A stretch of 64,000 nucleotides of DNA from an uncultured Eubacteriales bacterium (GTDB lineage: Bacteria; Bacillota; Clostridia; Oscillospirales; CAG-272). The position numbers and the translations under genes were made by a program. The notes under the pieces are model-generated. The model worked only from the letters and a program-made list of their open reading frames with translations, was not told the origin of the DNA and did not search any database. Where the stretch lies: the NCBI GenBank assembly GCA_934467415.1, contig CAKSLQ010000001.1, forward strand, positions 62,001-126,000, read 5' to 3'. Within the stretch, counting starts at the first letter, position 1, and every line of letters begins with the position of its first letter. Shown piece by piece: positions 49,796 through 57,644 of this stretch.

Positions 49796-51217
49796 ATGAG
49801 AAAATTCGACACAAAAGTACAGCATCTGAAATACAAAGTCCTGCGCGAGGTCGCAAGACAGGCATGGAAGGACACGCTGTTTGACAATCTTCTGGATATT
49901 CCGAAGATTATTGTCCCCGGCAAGACGCCCACCATGCGCTGCTGCGTCTACAAGGAACGCGCCATTTTGGCGGAGCGCGTGAAGATCGCCATGGGCGGCG
50001 ACAAGGAAAATCCGAACGTGATTGAGGTCATCGAGATCGCCTGCGACGAATGCCCCGTCGGCGGCTTCGAAGTGACCAATGCCTGCCGCGGCTGCCTGGC
50101 GCACCGCTGCGAGGATGTCTGCCGTTTCGGTGCGATTTCTTTCGACGAGAACCATGTGGCGCACATTGACAAGACAAAATGCAAGGAATGCGGCGCCTGC
50201 TCCAAGGTTTGCCCGTATACCGCGATTGTCAGCCGCAAGCGCCCCTGTCAGAACGCCTGCAAGGTCAAGGCGATCACGATGAACGAGGACAAGGCGGCGA
50301 CGATCGACAACGATAAGTGCATTTCCTGCGGCGCTTGTGTGTATCAGTGCCCGTTCGGTGCAATTTCGGACAAGTCCTATATTCTGAATGTCATTGACCT
50401 CCTCAAAAAGAGCGAGCAGAATAAAACCTACAGGCTCTACGCCGTCGTTGCGCCGTCGATTTCCAGTCAGTTTACTTATGCCAAGCTCGGGCAGGTCATT
50501 ACGGGGCTCAAAAAGCTCGGCTTCCATACGGTGGTCGAGGCGGCGCTCGGTGCGGATATGGTCGCGCAGGCGGAGTCGAAGGAGCTTGCCGAAAAGGGAT
50601 TTCTCACCAGCTCCTGCTGCCCGGCATTTGTGACCTATATTCAACAGGCGTTCCCCGAGCTTTTGCCGTATGTATCGCACAACCTGTCACCGATGGCAAC
50701 GATTGCAAAGTATATCAAGGACACGACCGAGAATGCGAAGGTCGTCTTTATCGGCCCGTGCACCGCAAAAAAAGCGGAGGTGCAGCGCGATACGGTCAAG
50801 CCGTATGTCGACGCGGTGCTGACCTTTGAGGAGCTGCAGGCGTTGTTCGACAGCCGAGACTTGGATATTACCGCGCTGGAGGAAGGCGTACTCGACAACG
50901 CATCTTACTTCGGCCGCATCTTTGCCCGCAGCGGCGGCCTGACCGACGCGGTGGCGCAGGGGCTGAAGGAACAGGAGATTGATTTTCCGCTGAAAGCCTG
51001 CACCTGCGACGGCATTGAAGCCTGCCGTGTTGCTTTGCTCAAAAAGAGCAAAAACCTGCTGGATGCCAACTTCATTGAGGGCATGGCCTGTGTCGGCGGC
51101 TGCATCGGCGGCGCAGGATGCCTCACCCACGGCGAAAAGAACAAGGCCGAGGTTGACAAATACGGCAGGGAAGCGATGGAGAAGACCATTACGGACGCCG
51201 TCTCCATGCTGAAATGA
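49796..51217 (+). CDS. Monomeric [FeFe] hydrogenase (group B type)
   Basis: A 473-residue protein. A Cys-rich N-terminal half has several [4Fe-4S] motifs (CDECP, CRGCLAHRCEDVC, CKECGACSKVCP, RPCQNACK, CISCGACVYQCP). The H-cluster domain has L1 TSSCCPAF (271-278), L2 PCTAKK (321-326) and L3 ACVGGCIGG (431-439), with all cluster ligands conserved. These motifs match group B enzymes, thought to couple ferredoxin to H2 turnover. The ATG at 49796 follows GAGG. It is the last gene of the cluster and ends at a strong terminator. Confidence 0.93.
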   Translation: MRKFDTKVQHLKYKVLREVARQAWKDTLFDNLLDIPKIIVPGKTPTMRCCVYKERAILAERVKIAMGGDKENPNVIEVIEIACDECPVGGFEVTNACRGCLAHRCEDVCRFGAISFDENHVAHIDKTKCKECGACSKVCPYTAIVSRKRPCQNACKVKAITMNEDKAATIDNDKCISCGACVYQCPFGAISDKSYILNVIDLLKKSEQNKTYRLYAVVAPSISSQFTYAKLGQVITGLKKLGFHTVVEAALGADMVAQAESKELAEKGFLTSSCCPAFVTYIQQAFPELLPYVSHNLSPMATIAKYIKDTTENAKVVFIGPCTAKKAEVQRDTVKPYVDAVLTFEELQALFDSRDLDITALEEGVLDNASYFGRIFARSGGLTDAVAQGLKEQEIDFPLKACTCDGIEACRVALLKKSKNLLDANFIEGMACVGGCIGGAGCLTHGEKNKAEVDKYGREAMEKTITDAVSMLK

Positions 51218-51225
51218 TCCGATAT

Positions 51226-51255
51226 GAAAAAGGATGCCGGAAGGCATCCTTTTTC
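51226..51255. terminator. Bidirectional terminator between the hydrogenase cluster and spoVT
   Basis: A perfect 13-bp stem (51226-51238 with 51243-51255) around GGAA. The A-run and T-run lie on opposite arms, so it can end both convergent genes. Confidence 0.9.
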
Positions 51256-51260
51256 CGTAT

Positions 51261-51815
51261 TCAGGACTCCAGCTGCTTGCCGAGAAAGGAAGCGGCGGTC
51301 TGAATCAGCTTGATCTCCACATCGCGGGCGGGCGGCTGTACAGAACGGTTTTCCGGCGTCAACACCGAAACGACGCAGCCGACGAGATCGCTCTCGCTGA
51401 TGATCGGCATGGCACAGCTGACAAAATGACTGCTGCCGTCTTCAATCACGGGGATGTTCGGGCCGTCTGCGCTGCTGGTATAGAGCGAGCGGCTTTCGAT
51501 AACGTCCTCGATTTCTCCGGAAACCTTTTTTTCGTTGTATTCTTTTTTCGGCACACCGGCGCAGGCGATCACCGCATCTCGATCGGTGATGATCACAGAC
51601 ATGCCGCAGGTCTTGTTGAGCGTGTCTGCATATTGCGCTGCAAACGAGGTCAACTCGCCGATCGGCGAGTATTTTTTGAAGATGACTTCACCTTCCCGGT
51701 CTGTGTATATTTCAAGCGGGTCGCCTTCGCGGATACGCATGGTTCGGCGGATTTCCTTCGGGATGACTACACGCCCGAGATCGTCAATACGCCGCACGAT
51801 TCCTGTTGCTTTCAT
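51261..51815 (-). CDS. spoVT: Stage V sporulation protein T
   Basis: A 184-residue regulator: AbrB-type swapped-hairpin DNA-binding domain (MKATGIVRRIDDLGRVVIPKEIRRTMRIREGDPLEIY, residues 1-37) and a GAF domain (about 55-180). SpoVT modulates sigma-G genes in the forespore and affects germination. B. subtilis SpoVT is 178 residues. I use the ATG at 51815, preceded by AAAGGAG; the upstream start at 51833 has no site. Upstream there is a partial forespore-like pattern (GCATA and AATACAA, about 20 nt apart, two too many), so I do not call a promoter. Confidence 0.92.
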   Translation of the reverse strand: MKATGIVRRIDDLGRVVIPKEIRRTMRIREGDPLEIYTDREGEVIFKKYSPIGELTSFAAQYADTLNKTCGMSVIITDRDAVIACAGVPKKEYNEKKVSGEIEDVIESRSLYTSSADGPNIPVIEDGSSHFVSCAMPIISESDLVGCVVSVLTPENRSVQPPARDVEIKLIQTAASFLGKQLES

Positions 51816-51941
51816 TGGTTTCTCCTTTTTCAATCGGATGTACTTGTATTGTCTGCACTTGCGGGAAGATTATGCGTGCGGCTTGCGATTCACTTTGACT
51901 TTGTCGGAATTTTTGCTTTTTCGGGTGTTCAAAAAAGACAG

Positions 51942-51972
51942 AAAAAGCACTTGCAAATTGCAAGTGCTTTTT
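51942..51972 (-). terminator. Terminator after tRNA-Val
   Basis: A palindrome with 15-base arms (51942-51956, 51958-51972) containing GCACTTGCA and ending in TTTTT on the minus strand, 4 bases beyond the tRNA 3' end. Confidence 0.85.
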
Positions 51973-51976
51973 CATT

Positions 51977-52053
51977 TGGTGGGGACAGAGGGGCTCGAAC
52001 CCGCGACCTCACGCATGTGAAGCGTGCGCTCTAACCAGCTGAGCTATGCCCCC
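51977..52053 (-). tRNA. tRNA-Val (CAC)
   Basis: A 77-nt cloverleaf on the minus strand. The acceptor stem GGGGGCA pairs with TGTCCCC (one G-T), the D arm is GCTCAGCTGGTTAGAGC, the anticodon stem CACGC/GCGTG encloses TTCACAT (anticodon CAC, reading GUG), and the T arm has TTCGAGC. The CCA end is encoded. The T stem has one C-T mismatch. It has its own sigma-A promoter and terminator. Confidence 0.95.
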
Positions 52054-52062
52054 GACTTATTT

Positions 52063-52091
52063 ATTATACAATAGCATTCGGAAAAAAGCAA
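52063..52091 (-). promoter_or_regulatory. Sigma-A promoter of tRNA-Val
   Basis: On the minus strand TTGCTT (52091-52086), 17-nt spacer, TATAAT (52068-52063), 10 bases before the tRNA. Confidence 0.85.
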
Positions 52092-52122
52092 GATGTAAAT
52101 TGATTTTTTTTGCAAAACGGGC

Positions 52123-52151
52123 TTGACAGGTAACCGTTCGGTTGCTATAAT
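52123..52151 (+). promoter_or_regulatory. Sigma-A promoter of the TetR-GNAT operon
   Basis: TTGACA (52123-52128), 17-nt spacer, TATAAT (52146-52151): full consensus, with one operator copy filling the spacer. Confidence 0.93.
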
Positions 52152-52171
52152 TGAAGTAACCGAACGGTTAC
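52130..52171 (+). promoter_or_regulatory. Tandem operators for the TetR-family regulator
   Basis: Two 16-base sites, GTAACCGTTCGGTTGC (52130-52145) and GTAACCGAACGGTTAC (52156-52171). Each has AACCG/CGGTT arms with a 2-base centre (TT or AA). The second is a perfect palindrome and the first has changes in its last two bases. One occupies the promoter spacer and the other covers the likely +1, an arrangement expected for tight autorepression. Confidence 0.85.
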
Positions 52172-52189
52172 TTAATTTGGAGGTTCATG

Positions 52190-52804
52190 ATGGCCGAAGA
52201 TACAAAAGAACGCATTCTGGATGCGGCGCTTGAACAATTTGCGCAAAACGGTTATCCGGGGACATCCATGCGGGATATCGCGGATCAACTCGGCATGACG
52301 AAAGGCGCACTGTATAAACACTATACAAGCAAGCAGGAGATCCTCGACAGCATTGTTCTGCGGATGCAGGAGATGGATTATGCACGCGCCGCGGCATATG
52401 AGATGCCGGAGACCGAGCCGGACGGCTCTGCGGAGATCTATCAGCGCACGTCTGCCGAAGCGATCTGCGCATACAGCATGGCACAATTTGATTATTGGAC
52501 AAAAGAGCGGTTCCCGTCCGACTTCCGCAAGATGCTGACGCTTGGGCAATATCGCGACCCGAAGCTCGCACGGCTTTACCACGATTATCTCGCGACCGGG
52601 CCCGCCGAATATATGGCGGCTGTCTTCCGAAAACTGACGGACACGGACGATGATGCCATGCAGCTGGCGCTGGAATTCTACGGCCCGATGTTTCTGCTTT
52701 ACAGCGTTTACGACGGCGCGCAGGACAAGGAAAACGTCGCACCGATGCTGCGGACGCATATAGACCGCTTTATCGCGGTACATTGCCCGCAAGACCCGAA
52801 GTAA
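52190..52804 (+). CDS. TetR-family transcriptional regulator
   Basis: A 204-residue TetR-type repressor. The N-terminal HTH spans about residues 4-50 (TKERILDAALEQFAQNGYPGTSMRDIADQLGMTKGALYKHYTSKQEIL), and the rest is a helical ligand-binding and dimerisation domain. The ATG at 52190 lies 6 bases after GGAGG; the ATG one codon earlier is too close. Two palindromic operators over its own promoter indicate autorepression. It is followed after 28 bases by a GNAT acetyltransferase. The ligand is unknown. Confidence 0.93.
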   Translation: MAEDTKERILDAALEQFAQNGYPGTSMRDIADQLGMTKGALYKHYTSKQEILDSIVLRMQEMDYARAAAYEMPETEPDGSAEIYQRTSAEAICAYSMAQFDYWTKERFPSDFRKMLTLGQYRDPKLARLYHDYLATGPAEYMAAVFRKLTDTDDDAMQLALEFYGPMFLLYSVYDGAQDKENVAPMLRTHIDRFIAVHCPQDPK

Positions 52805-52832
52805 CCGCAGATTCAGAAAAGGAGAATTGTTT

Positions 52833-53459
52833 ATGTCGGAAAATACAATCTTGATCCGCCGCGAAAAAGCGGAAGATTTTCGGAATGTCGAAAGCCTGAC
52901 CCGCGAAGCCTTTTGGAACGTTTATCGCCCCGGCTGCACGGAGCATTATGTGCTGCATTGCTTGCGGAGCGCCCCGGCGTTTGTCCCCGAAATGGATTTT
53001 GTGATGGAACGGGACGGCGAGCTGATCGGACAGATCGTCTATGTGCGGTCGGAAATTTCCTGTGACGACGGACAAATCCTGCCGATCCTGACATTCGGCC
53101 CGATCAGTATAGCACCCGCCTGCAAGCGGCAGGGATATGGGAAGCGCCTGCTTGATTATTCAATGGAAAAGGCGCAAAAAATGGGCTTCGGCGCGCTCGC
53201 CATCACTGGGAATATTGATTTTTACGGAAAATCCGGGTTTGTCCCCGCAAAATCAAAGGGCATTCGCTATGCCGACGATCCGGAGGCGGATTATTTTCTC
53301 ATCAAAGAGCTGATCCCCGGCTTTCTGGACGGTATCACCGGCATGTACAAAGACCCGGAAGACTACTTTGTCTGTGAAAAAGACCCGGATGGGTTTGCAC
53401 AATTTGAAGCCTCGTTCCCGGCAAAACAAAAGCTGCGGCTGCCCGGTCAACTGTTCTGA
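52833..53459 (+). CDS. GNAT-family N-acetyltransferase
   Basis: A 208-residue GNAT acetyltransferase. The acetyl-CoA site is in IAPACKRQGYGKRLLDYSMEKA (about residues 92-113, with the Q/R-x-x-G-x-G/A loop), followed by GFGALAITGN and FYGKSGF. The substrate is not clear from sequence. It is probably controlled by the TetR gene, with AAAGGAG at good spacing before the ATG at 52833. A 21-bp hairpin terminator ends the operon. Confidence 0.88.
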   Translation: MSENTILIRREKAEDFRNVESLTREAFWNVYRPGCTEHYVLHCLRSAPAFVPEMDFVMERDGELIGQIVYVRSEISCDDGQILPILTFGPISIAPACKRQGYGKRLLDYSMEKAQKMGFGALAITGNIDFYGKSGFVPAKSKGIRYADDPEADYFLIKELIPGFLDGITGMYKDPEDYFVCEKDPDGFAQFEASFPAKQKLRLPGQLF

Positions 53460-53524
53460 ATACCGCGTGGTGAAGCGACAGAAATTCAAAACGATCGCAA
53501 AACTCAACAAAGCAGGCAGAGAAT

Positions 53525-53569
53525 AAAACAAAGCCGCAAACCGTGCAGCACGGTTTGCGGCTTTGTTTT
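53525..53569. terminator. Bidirectional terminator between the GNAT gene and tRNA-Arg
   Basis: A perfect 21-bp stem (53525-53545 with 53549-53569) and a 3-nt loop, with A/T-runs on both sides. The last base overlaps the tRNA CCA end. Confidence 0.92.
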
Positions 53570-53645
53570 GGCGTTCCCGAGGTGATTCGAACACCCGACC
53601 TACCGCTTAGGAGGCGGTCGCTCTATCCTGCTGAGCTACGGAAAC
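53569..53645 (-). tRNA. tRNA-Arg (CCT)
   Basis: A 77-nt cloverleaf on the minus strand. The acceptor stem GTTTCCG pairs with CGGGAAC (one T-G), the D arm is GCTCAGCAGGATAGAGC, the anticodon stem ACCGC/GCGGT encloses CTCCTAA (anticodon CCT, reading AGG), and the T arm is GGGTGTTCGAATCACC. The discriminator is G and CCA is encoded. No clear promoter was seen between it and the thioesterase gene, which points the same way and ends 22 bases upstream. Confidence 0.95.
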
Positions 53646-53667
53646 GTATGGCGGCGGAGCCGCCTGA

Positions 53668-54054
53668 TTATTTTGCGAGTTTGCTTTGGCACTTTGCGAG
53701 GAAGCGCTCGCTGTCTACGATGAAGCGCTCATGCGTGCCCTCGCCGATGATGCCCGCTTCATCCGATGCCTCAACATGAAAGACCAGACGGCGGCCGTCG
53801 ATCTCGGTCAGCGTTGCCGTGCAGGTGATGCGCATGCCGATCGGCGATGCCGATACATGCTTGACATTCAAAAGCGTGCCGACGGAGGTCTTGCCACCCT
53901 CAAGCGCCGGTGCAACGCAGGCGGATGCGCACTTTTCCATCAGCGCAATCATCGCGGGCGTTGCATAAACAGGGAGCAGGCCGCTGCCGACGGTTGCCGC
54001 CGTGTTCTGCTCGGTGACGAGCTCGGTTTCTGTATATTTCATGCCGACTTCCAT
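53668..54054 (-). CDS. Thioesterase-family protein (hot-dog fold, FlK-like)
   Basis: A 128-residue hot-dog-fold protein. The segments VYATPAMIALMEKCASACVAPAL (the substrate-binding helix with Thr, Glu) and TSVGTLLNVKHVSASPIGMRI, ending with IIGEGTHERFIV, match the fluoroacetyl-CoA thioesterase-like family. The physiological acyl-CoA substrate is unknown. I use the ATG at 54054, preceded by GGAGGG; a second start lies four codons in. Divergent from yfmF, with its own promoter. Confidence 0.88.
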   Translation of the reverse strand: MEVGMKYTETELVTEQNTAATVGSGLLPVYATPAMIALMEKCASACVAPALEGGKTSVGTLLNVKHVSASPIGMRITCTATLTEIDGRRLVFHVEASDEAGIIGEGTHERFIVDSERFLAKCQSKLAK

Positions 54055-54096
54055 AGGATTTCCCTCCGCGAATATGCTTGAAAATTGAACATTTAC

Positions 54097-54125
54097 AGTA
54101 TAGCACACATATCGGCGTAATGCAA
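54097..54125 (-). promoter_or_regulatory. Sigma-A promoter of the thioesterase gene
   Basis: On the minus strand TTGCAT (54125-54120), 17-nt spacer, TATACT (54102-54097). Confidence 0.8.
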
Positions 54126-54144
54126 GCGGCAACGTATTTTTTTC

Positions 54145-54173
54145 TTGCAATGGAAGACACTGTAGTGTATAAT
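54145..54173 (+). promoter_or_regulatory. Sigma-A promoter of yfmF-yfmH-lgt-folD
   Basis: TTGCAA (54145-54150), 17-nt spacer, TATAAT (54168-54173), 32 bases before yfmF. Confidence 0.87.
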
Positions 54174-54205
54174 AAACTGTATAGAATTAAGGGAGGTTTG
54201 TTCCC

Positions 54206-55483
54206 ATGCTAACGGAAAACTTAGGCGAGCATATCGTTCTTCGCACGCTCAGGACCGATAAGTTCAAATCGGATTATCTTTCCGTCTCGTTTGAGCAGCC
54301 GCTGGATCGCCGCGAGGCGGCCATGAACGCGCTGATCCTGCGCATTCTCAAACGCGGCACGGAGAATTACCCGGATATGATCGCCCTCTCCAAAAAGCTG
54401 GATTCGCTGTATTCGGCGGATATTTTTACGGATGCCCGCTGCTTCGGCGAGACGCAGATGCTGAATTTTTCACTGGATGCGCTGAGCAACGATTATGCGC
54501 TGGACGATACCGATATCCTGACCGAGGGCGCGAAGCTGCTCGCCGAGATCATCTACAGTCCCGTGACGGAAAACGGCGCATTCAATCAAGCCTATTTTGA
54601 AAGCGAAAAGCGCAACCAGCTTGCCGACATCGACGCCGAGATCAACAACAAGGCAAAATATGCGCTGTCGCGCCTGCGCACGCTGATGTTTGCGCATGAG
54701 CGATACGGCGCGTCTGCGCTCGGTACGCGTGAGGAAGTCGAGGCGCTGACCAATGAGGAGCTGTACGCGCATTATCGGAAGCTGCTGACCTCCTCGGCTA
54801 TGAATATCATCTACGTCGGCAACGCCGATGAAGAAAAACTGCACGCGGCGCTTGCGCCGATTCTTTTCGGCTATCATCCCGGCGAGGTCGTGCGCTCGAC
54901 CACTGAAGTCGTGCGGCGCTCATCCATTCACCGCTATCTCAATGAGAAGTGCGTCGGCAAACAGGGCAACCTCGTCATGGGCTTCCGCACGGGGACGGTG
55001 CTTGCCGACGGCGACTACCCGAAGATGGCGCTGCTCAATGAACTGCTCGGCGGCTCGGCCACCTCGATGCTGTTTATGAATGTGCGCGAAAAACTCAGCC
55101 TCTGCTACTTCTGTTCTTCCTTTGTCGAAGCGATCAAGGGGGTGCTGTTTGTTCGCGCAGGCATCGACAATTCCAACTATCAGGCGGCGCGCGATGAGAT
55201 CCTCCGCCAGATTTCGATGATTCGCCTCGGCAAATTTTCAAACGAGGATCTGAACGCGGCGAAGATGTCTTTGACCAATGCCTATAAAGAGATCGCGGAT
55301 CAGCCGCAGGCGCTGCAAAACTGGTACACCGGCCGTGCGCTTTCCGGTATTGAGCAGAGTCCTGCCGAAGCAATTGCCGCCGTGCGTTCGGTTACGCGCG
55401 AGGACATTGTTTCCACGATTAAAAAGATTTCGCTGGACACGGTCTACTTTCTTGAGGGTGTGCCGGAAGGAGGAAAAAGCTGA
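54206..55483 (+). CDS. yfmF: M16-family inactive peptidase-like protein YfmF
   Basis: A 425-residue M16-fold protein lacking the HxxEH zinc motif at the N-terminus, so it is the inactive partner of a heterodimer like those of other M16 pairs. It resembles YfmF, associated in B. subtilis with EF-P 5-aminopentanol modification. The C-terminal half has the R/Y substrate-pocket segment (NLVMGFRTGTV and LGGSATSMLFMNVREKLSLCYFCSS). It begins the yfmF-yfmH-lgt-folD operon with a GGGAGG site, and overlaps yfmH by 1 base. Confidence 0.9.
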   Translation: MLTENLGEHIVLRTLRTDKFKSDYLSVSFEQPLDRREAAMNALILRILKRGTENYPDMIALSKKLDSLYSADIFTDARCFGETQMLNFSLDALSNDYALDDTDILTEGAKLLAEIIYSPVTENGAFNQAYFESEKRNQLADIDAEINNKAKYALSRLRTLMFAHERYGASALGTREEVEALTNEELYAHYRKLLTSSAMNIIYVGNADEEKLHAALAPILFGYHPGEVVRSTTEVVRRSSIHRYLNEKCVGKQGNLVMGFRTGTVLADGDYPKMALLNELLGGSATSMLFMNVREKLSLCYFCSSFVEAIKGVLFVRAGIDNSNYQAARDEILRQISMIRLGKFSNEDLNAAKMSLTNAYKEIADQPQALQNWYTGRALSGIEQSPAEAIAAVRSVTREDIVSTIKKISLDTVYFLEGVPEGGKS

Positions 55484-56766
55484 TGGATATGCAGGAATAC
55501 AAGAGCGAAAAGCTGCACGAATGCTATCTCGGCTTTACGCATAAAAGCGGTCTTCGCGTATATGTCTTCCCCAAGAAGATGAGCACCTCCTATGCGCTCT
55601 TTGCGACCCGTTACGGCTCGCTGGAAAACAGCTTCAAGCTGGCGTCGGAGGCGGATTTCACCACCGTTCCCGAGGGCATCGCGCATTTTCTTGAGCATAA
55701 AATGTTTGAAAACGAGGACGGTACCGATACCTTTGAGCGCTTCGGCAAGACCGGGGCTTATGCAAACGCATTTACTTCGTTTGACAAGACGGCGTACCTC
55801 TTTTCCTCGACGGACAACTTCTATCCGTCGCTGGAAATTCTGCTCGACTTTGTGACGCACCCGTATTTCACGCCGGAAACCGTGCAAAAGGAGCAGGGTA
55901 TCATCGCGCAGGAGATCCGCATGTATGAGGACAACCCGGACACGCGTCTGTACTATGAAACGCTGCGCGCCATGTACGAAAAGAATGATGTTCGCATCGA
56001 GATCGCCGGAACGGTGGAGTCTATTGCCGGGATCACGTCCGACCTGCTCTACAAATGCTACAACACGTTCTACAACCTGCGCAACATGGTTCTCTGTGTC
56101 TGCGGCGACGTGGATGCAGAGCGCGTCACGCGCGTGCTGGATAAGGTCCTGACCGAAGCGCCGGTGCAGGAGATCGTCCGCCGCTATCATGAGGAGGGGA
56201 AAGCTGTCTTCAGACCGCGCACCGAGATTCACATGCAGGTAGCGCGCCCGCAGTTCGCCATCGGCGTCAAGGACAGCGATATTCCGAACGACCCGGTCGC
56301 TTTTGCGAAGAAGGATTTCGGCATGAAGATTCTGAATGAGATGCTGTTCGGCTCTTCCACGGCGTTCTACAACGATATGTACGAGCGCGGCGTCCTCAAT
56401 TCCAAATTTGCCTGCGAATATGACAGCGCAAAGACCTTCGCCTATGACTACATTGCGGGAGAAACCGATGATCCCGACGCTTTCTTTGCCGAATTCAGGC
56501 GCTACATCGAAGCCTGCAAGCAGAAACCGCTCGATGCAGACGCATTCCTGCGGGCAAAGCGCTCGGTTTACGCCGATTTTGTCCGCCTGTTTGACAGCAC
56601 CGAGGAAATTGCGAGCGAGCTGGTTTTCAACGCGCTGCTTGACATGGATCTCTTTGACAACATCGGCGTGATTGACGCGATCCATGCAGACTATGTCGAA
56701 AAATTGCTGCACGACTGCTTTTGCGAGGAATACTATTCGCTCTCGGTCGTCAGCCCGATTCAATAA
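55483..56766 (+). CDS. yfmH: M16-family zinc peptidase YfmH
   Basis: A 427-residue M16 peptidase with the zinc motif HFLEH (about residues 68-72) and a downstream Glu in QEIRMYEDNPDTRLYYE. It is expected to be the catalytic partner of YfmF. In B. subtilis the two genes are linked to EF-P modification. The TGATG junction with yfmF and the AGGAGG site show coupled translation. lgt follows by 12 bases. Confidence 0.92.
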   Translation: MDMQEYKSEKLHECYLGFTHKSGLRVYVFPKKMSTSYALFATRYGSLENSFKLASEADFTTVPEGIAHFLEHKMFENEDGTDTFERFGKTGAYANAFTSFDKTAYLFSSTDNFYPSLEILLDFVTHPYFTPETVQKEQGIIAQEIRMYEDNPDTRLYYETLRAMYEKNDVRIEIAGTVESIAGITSDLLYKCYNTFYNLRNMVLCVCGDVDAERVTRVLDKVLTEAPVQEIVRRYHEEGKAVFRPRTEIHMQVARPQFAIGVKDSDIPNDPVAFAKKDFGMKILNEMLFGSSTAFYNDMYERGVLNSKFACEYDSAKTFAYDYIAGETDDPDAFFAEFRRYIEACKQKPLDADAFLRAKRSVYADFVRLFDSTEEIASELVFNALLDMDLFDNIGVIDAIHADYVEKLLHDCFCEEYYSLSVVSPIQ

Positions 56767-56778
56767 GGAGGCGATATC

Positions 56779-57642
56779 GTGTTTGACATGCTTCTTTCCT
56801 CATCGGTCATCTCCTTTCCCGGGCTCGGCATCGGAGAGTTCACCATCAACAGCGTCGCGTTCACCGTATTCGGGCATCCGATCGCCTGGTACGGCGTAAT
56901 TATCACGCTTGGCATCATTCTGTCCGCGATTTACGGGCTTTCCCGCGCAAAGCTTGAAGGAATCAGCACGGATGACATGCTGGATGTTATCCTTGCGGCG
57001 GTGATTTTCAGCGTCATCGGCGCGCGCATCTACTATGTCGCTTTCTTCGGCAACTACAAGACGTTTTACGACATGATTGCCATCTGGAACGGCGGGCTTG
57101 CCATCTACGGCGCGGTGATCGCGGGCGCGATCACACTCTGCATCATGGCCAAAATCAAGCACAAAAGTCCGCTTGCGATGCTGGACATCGGTGCTGCGTC
57201 CATTCCGCTCGGGCAGGCCATCGGCCGCTGGGGCAACTTCATGAACGCCGAGGCCTACGGCTATGAAACGACGCTGCCGTGGCGCATGGGCATTGCCGAG
57301 GCAGGCGGCACGATTTATGTGCATCCGACCTTCTTCTACGAGTCGGTCTGGAACTTCATCGGTTTCTTCCTCATCTGGTATCTGTATAAAAAGAAAAAAT
57401 TCAACGGACAGATTTTTCTCACCTATATTACCTGGTACGGCTTCGGCCGCATGTTCATCGAAGGATTGCGCACGGACAGCCTGTGGCTGATTCCCGGCGT
57501 GATCCGCGTGTCGCAGCTGCTCGGTGCTGTGTCCTTTGCAATCGGTGGCGCGTTGCTCATTTTCTTCTGCGTGAAGTACAGAAAGAGAGCGCCGCTTCTG
57601 GCAAAACATCCGACAGCGGCGGATAACGCAGAAAAGGAGTAA
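56779..57642 (+). CDS. lgt: Prolipoprotein diacylglyceryl transferase
   Basis: A 287-residue integral membrane enzyme with about seven membrane segments and the Lgt signature GRWGNFMNAEAYG (about residues 156-168), plus HPTFFYESVWN. It transfers diacylglycerol from phosphatidylglycerol to the lipobox Cys of lipoproteins such as that at 22.7 kb. The start is GTG at 56779, 7 bases after AAGGAGG; an ATG is three codons in. folD follows after 2 bases. Confidence 0.96.
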   Translation: MFDMLLSSSVISFPGLGIGEFTINSVAFTVFGHPIAWYGVIITLGIILSAIYGLSRAKLEGISTDDMLDVILAAVIFSVIGARIYYVAFFGNYKTFYDMIAIWNGGLAIYGAVIAGAITLCIMAKIKHKSPLAMLDIGAASIPLGQAIGRWGNFMNAEAYGYETTLPWRMGIAEAGGTIYVHPTFFYESVWNFIGFFLIWYLYKKKKFNGQIFLTYITWYGFGRMFIEGLRTDSLWLIPGVIRVSQLLGAVSFAIGGALLIFFCVKYRKRAPLLAKHPTAADNAEKE

Positions 57643-57644
57643 TC

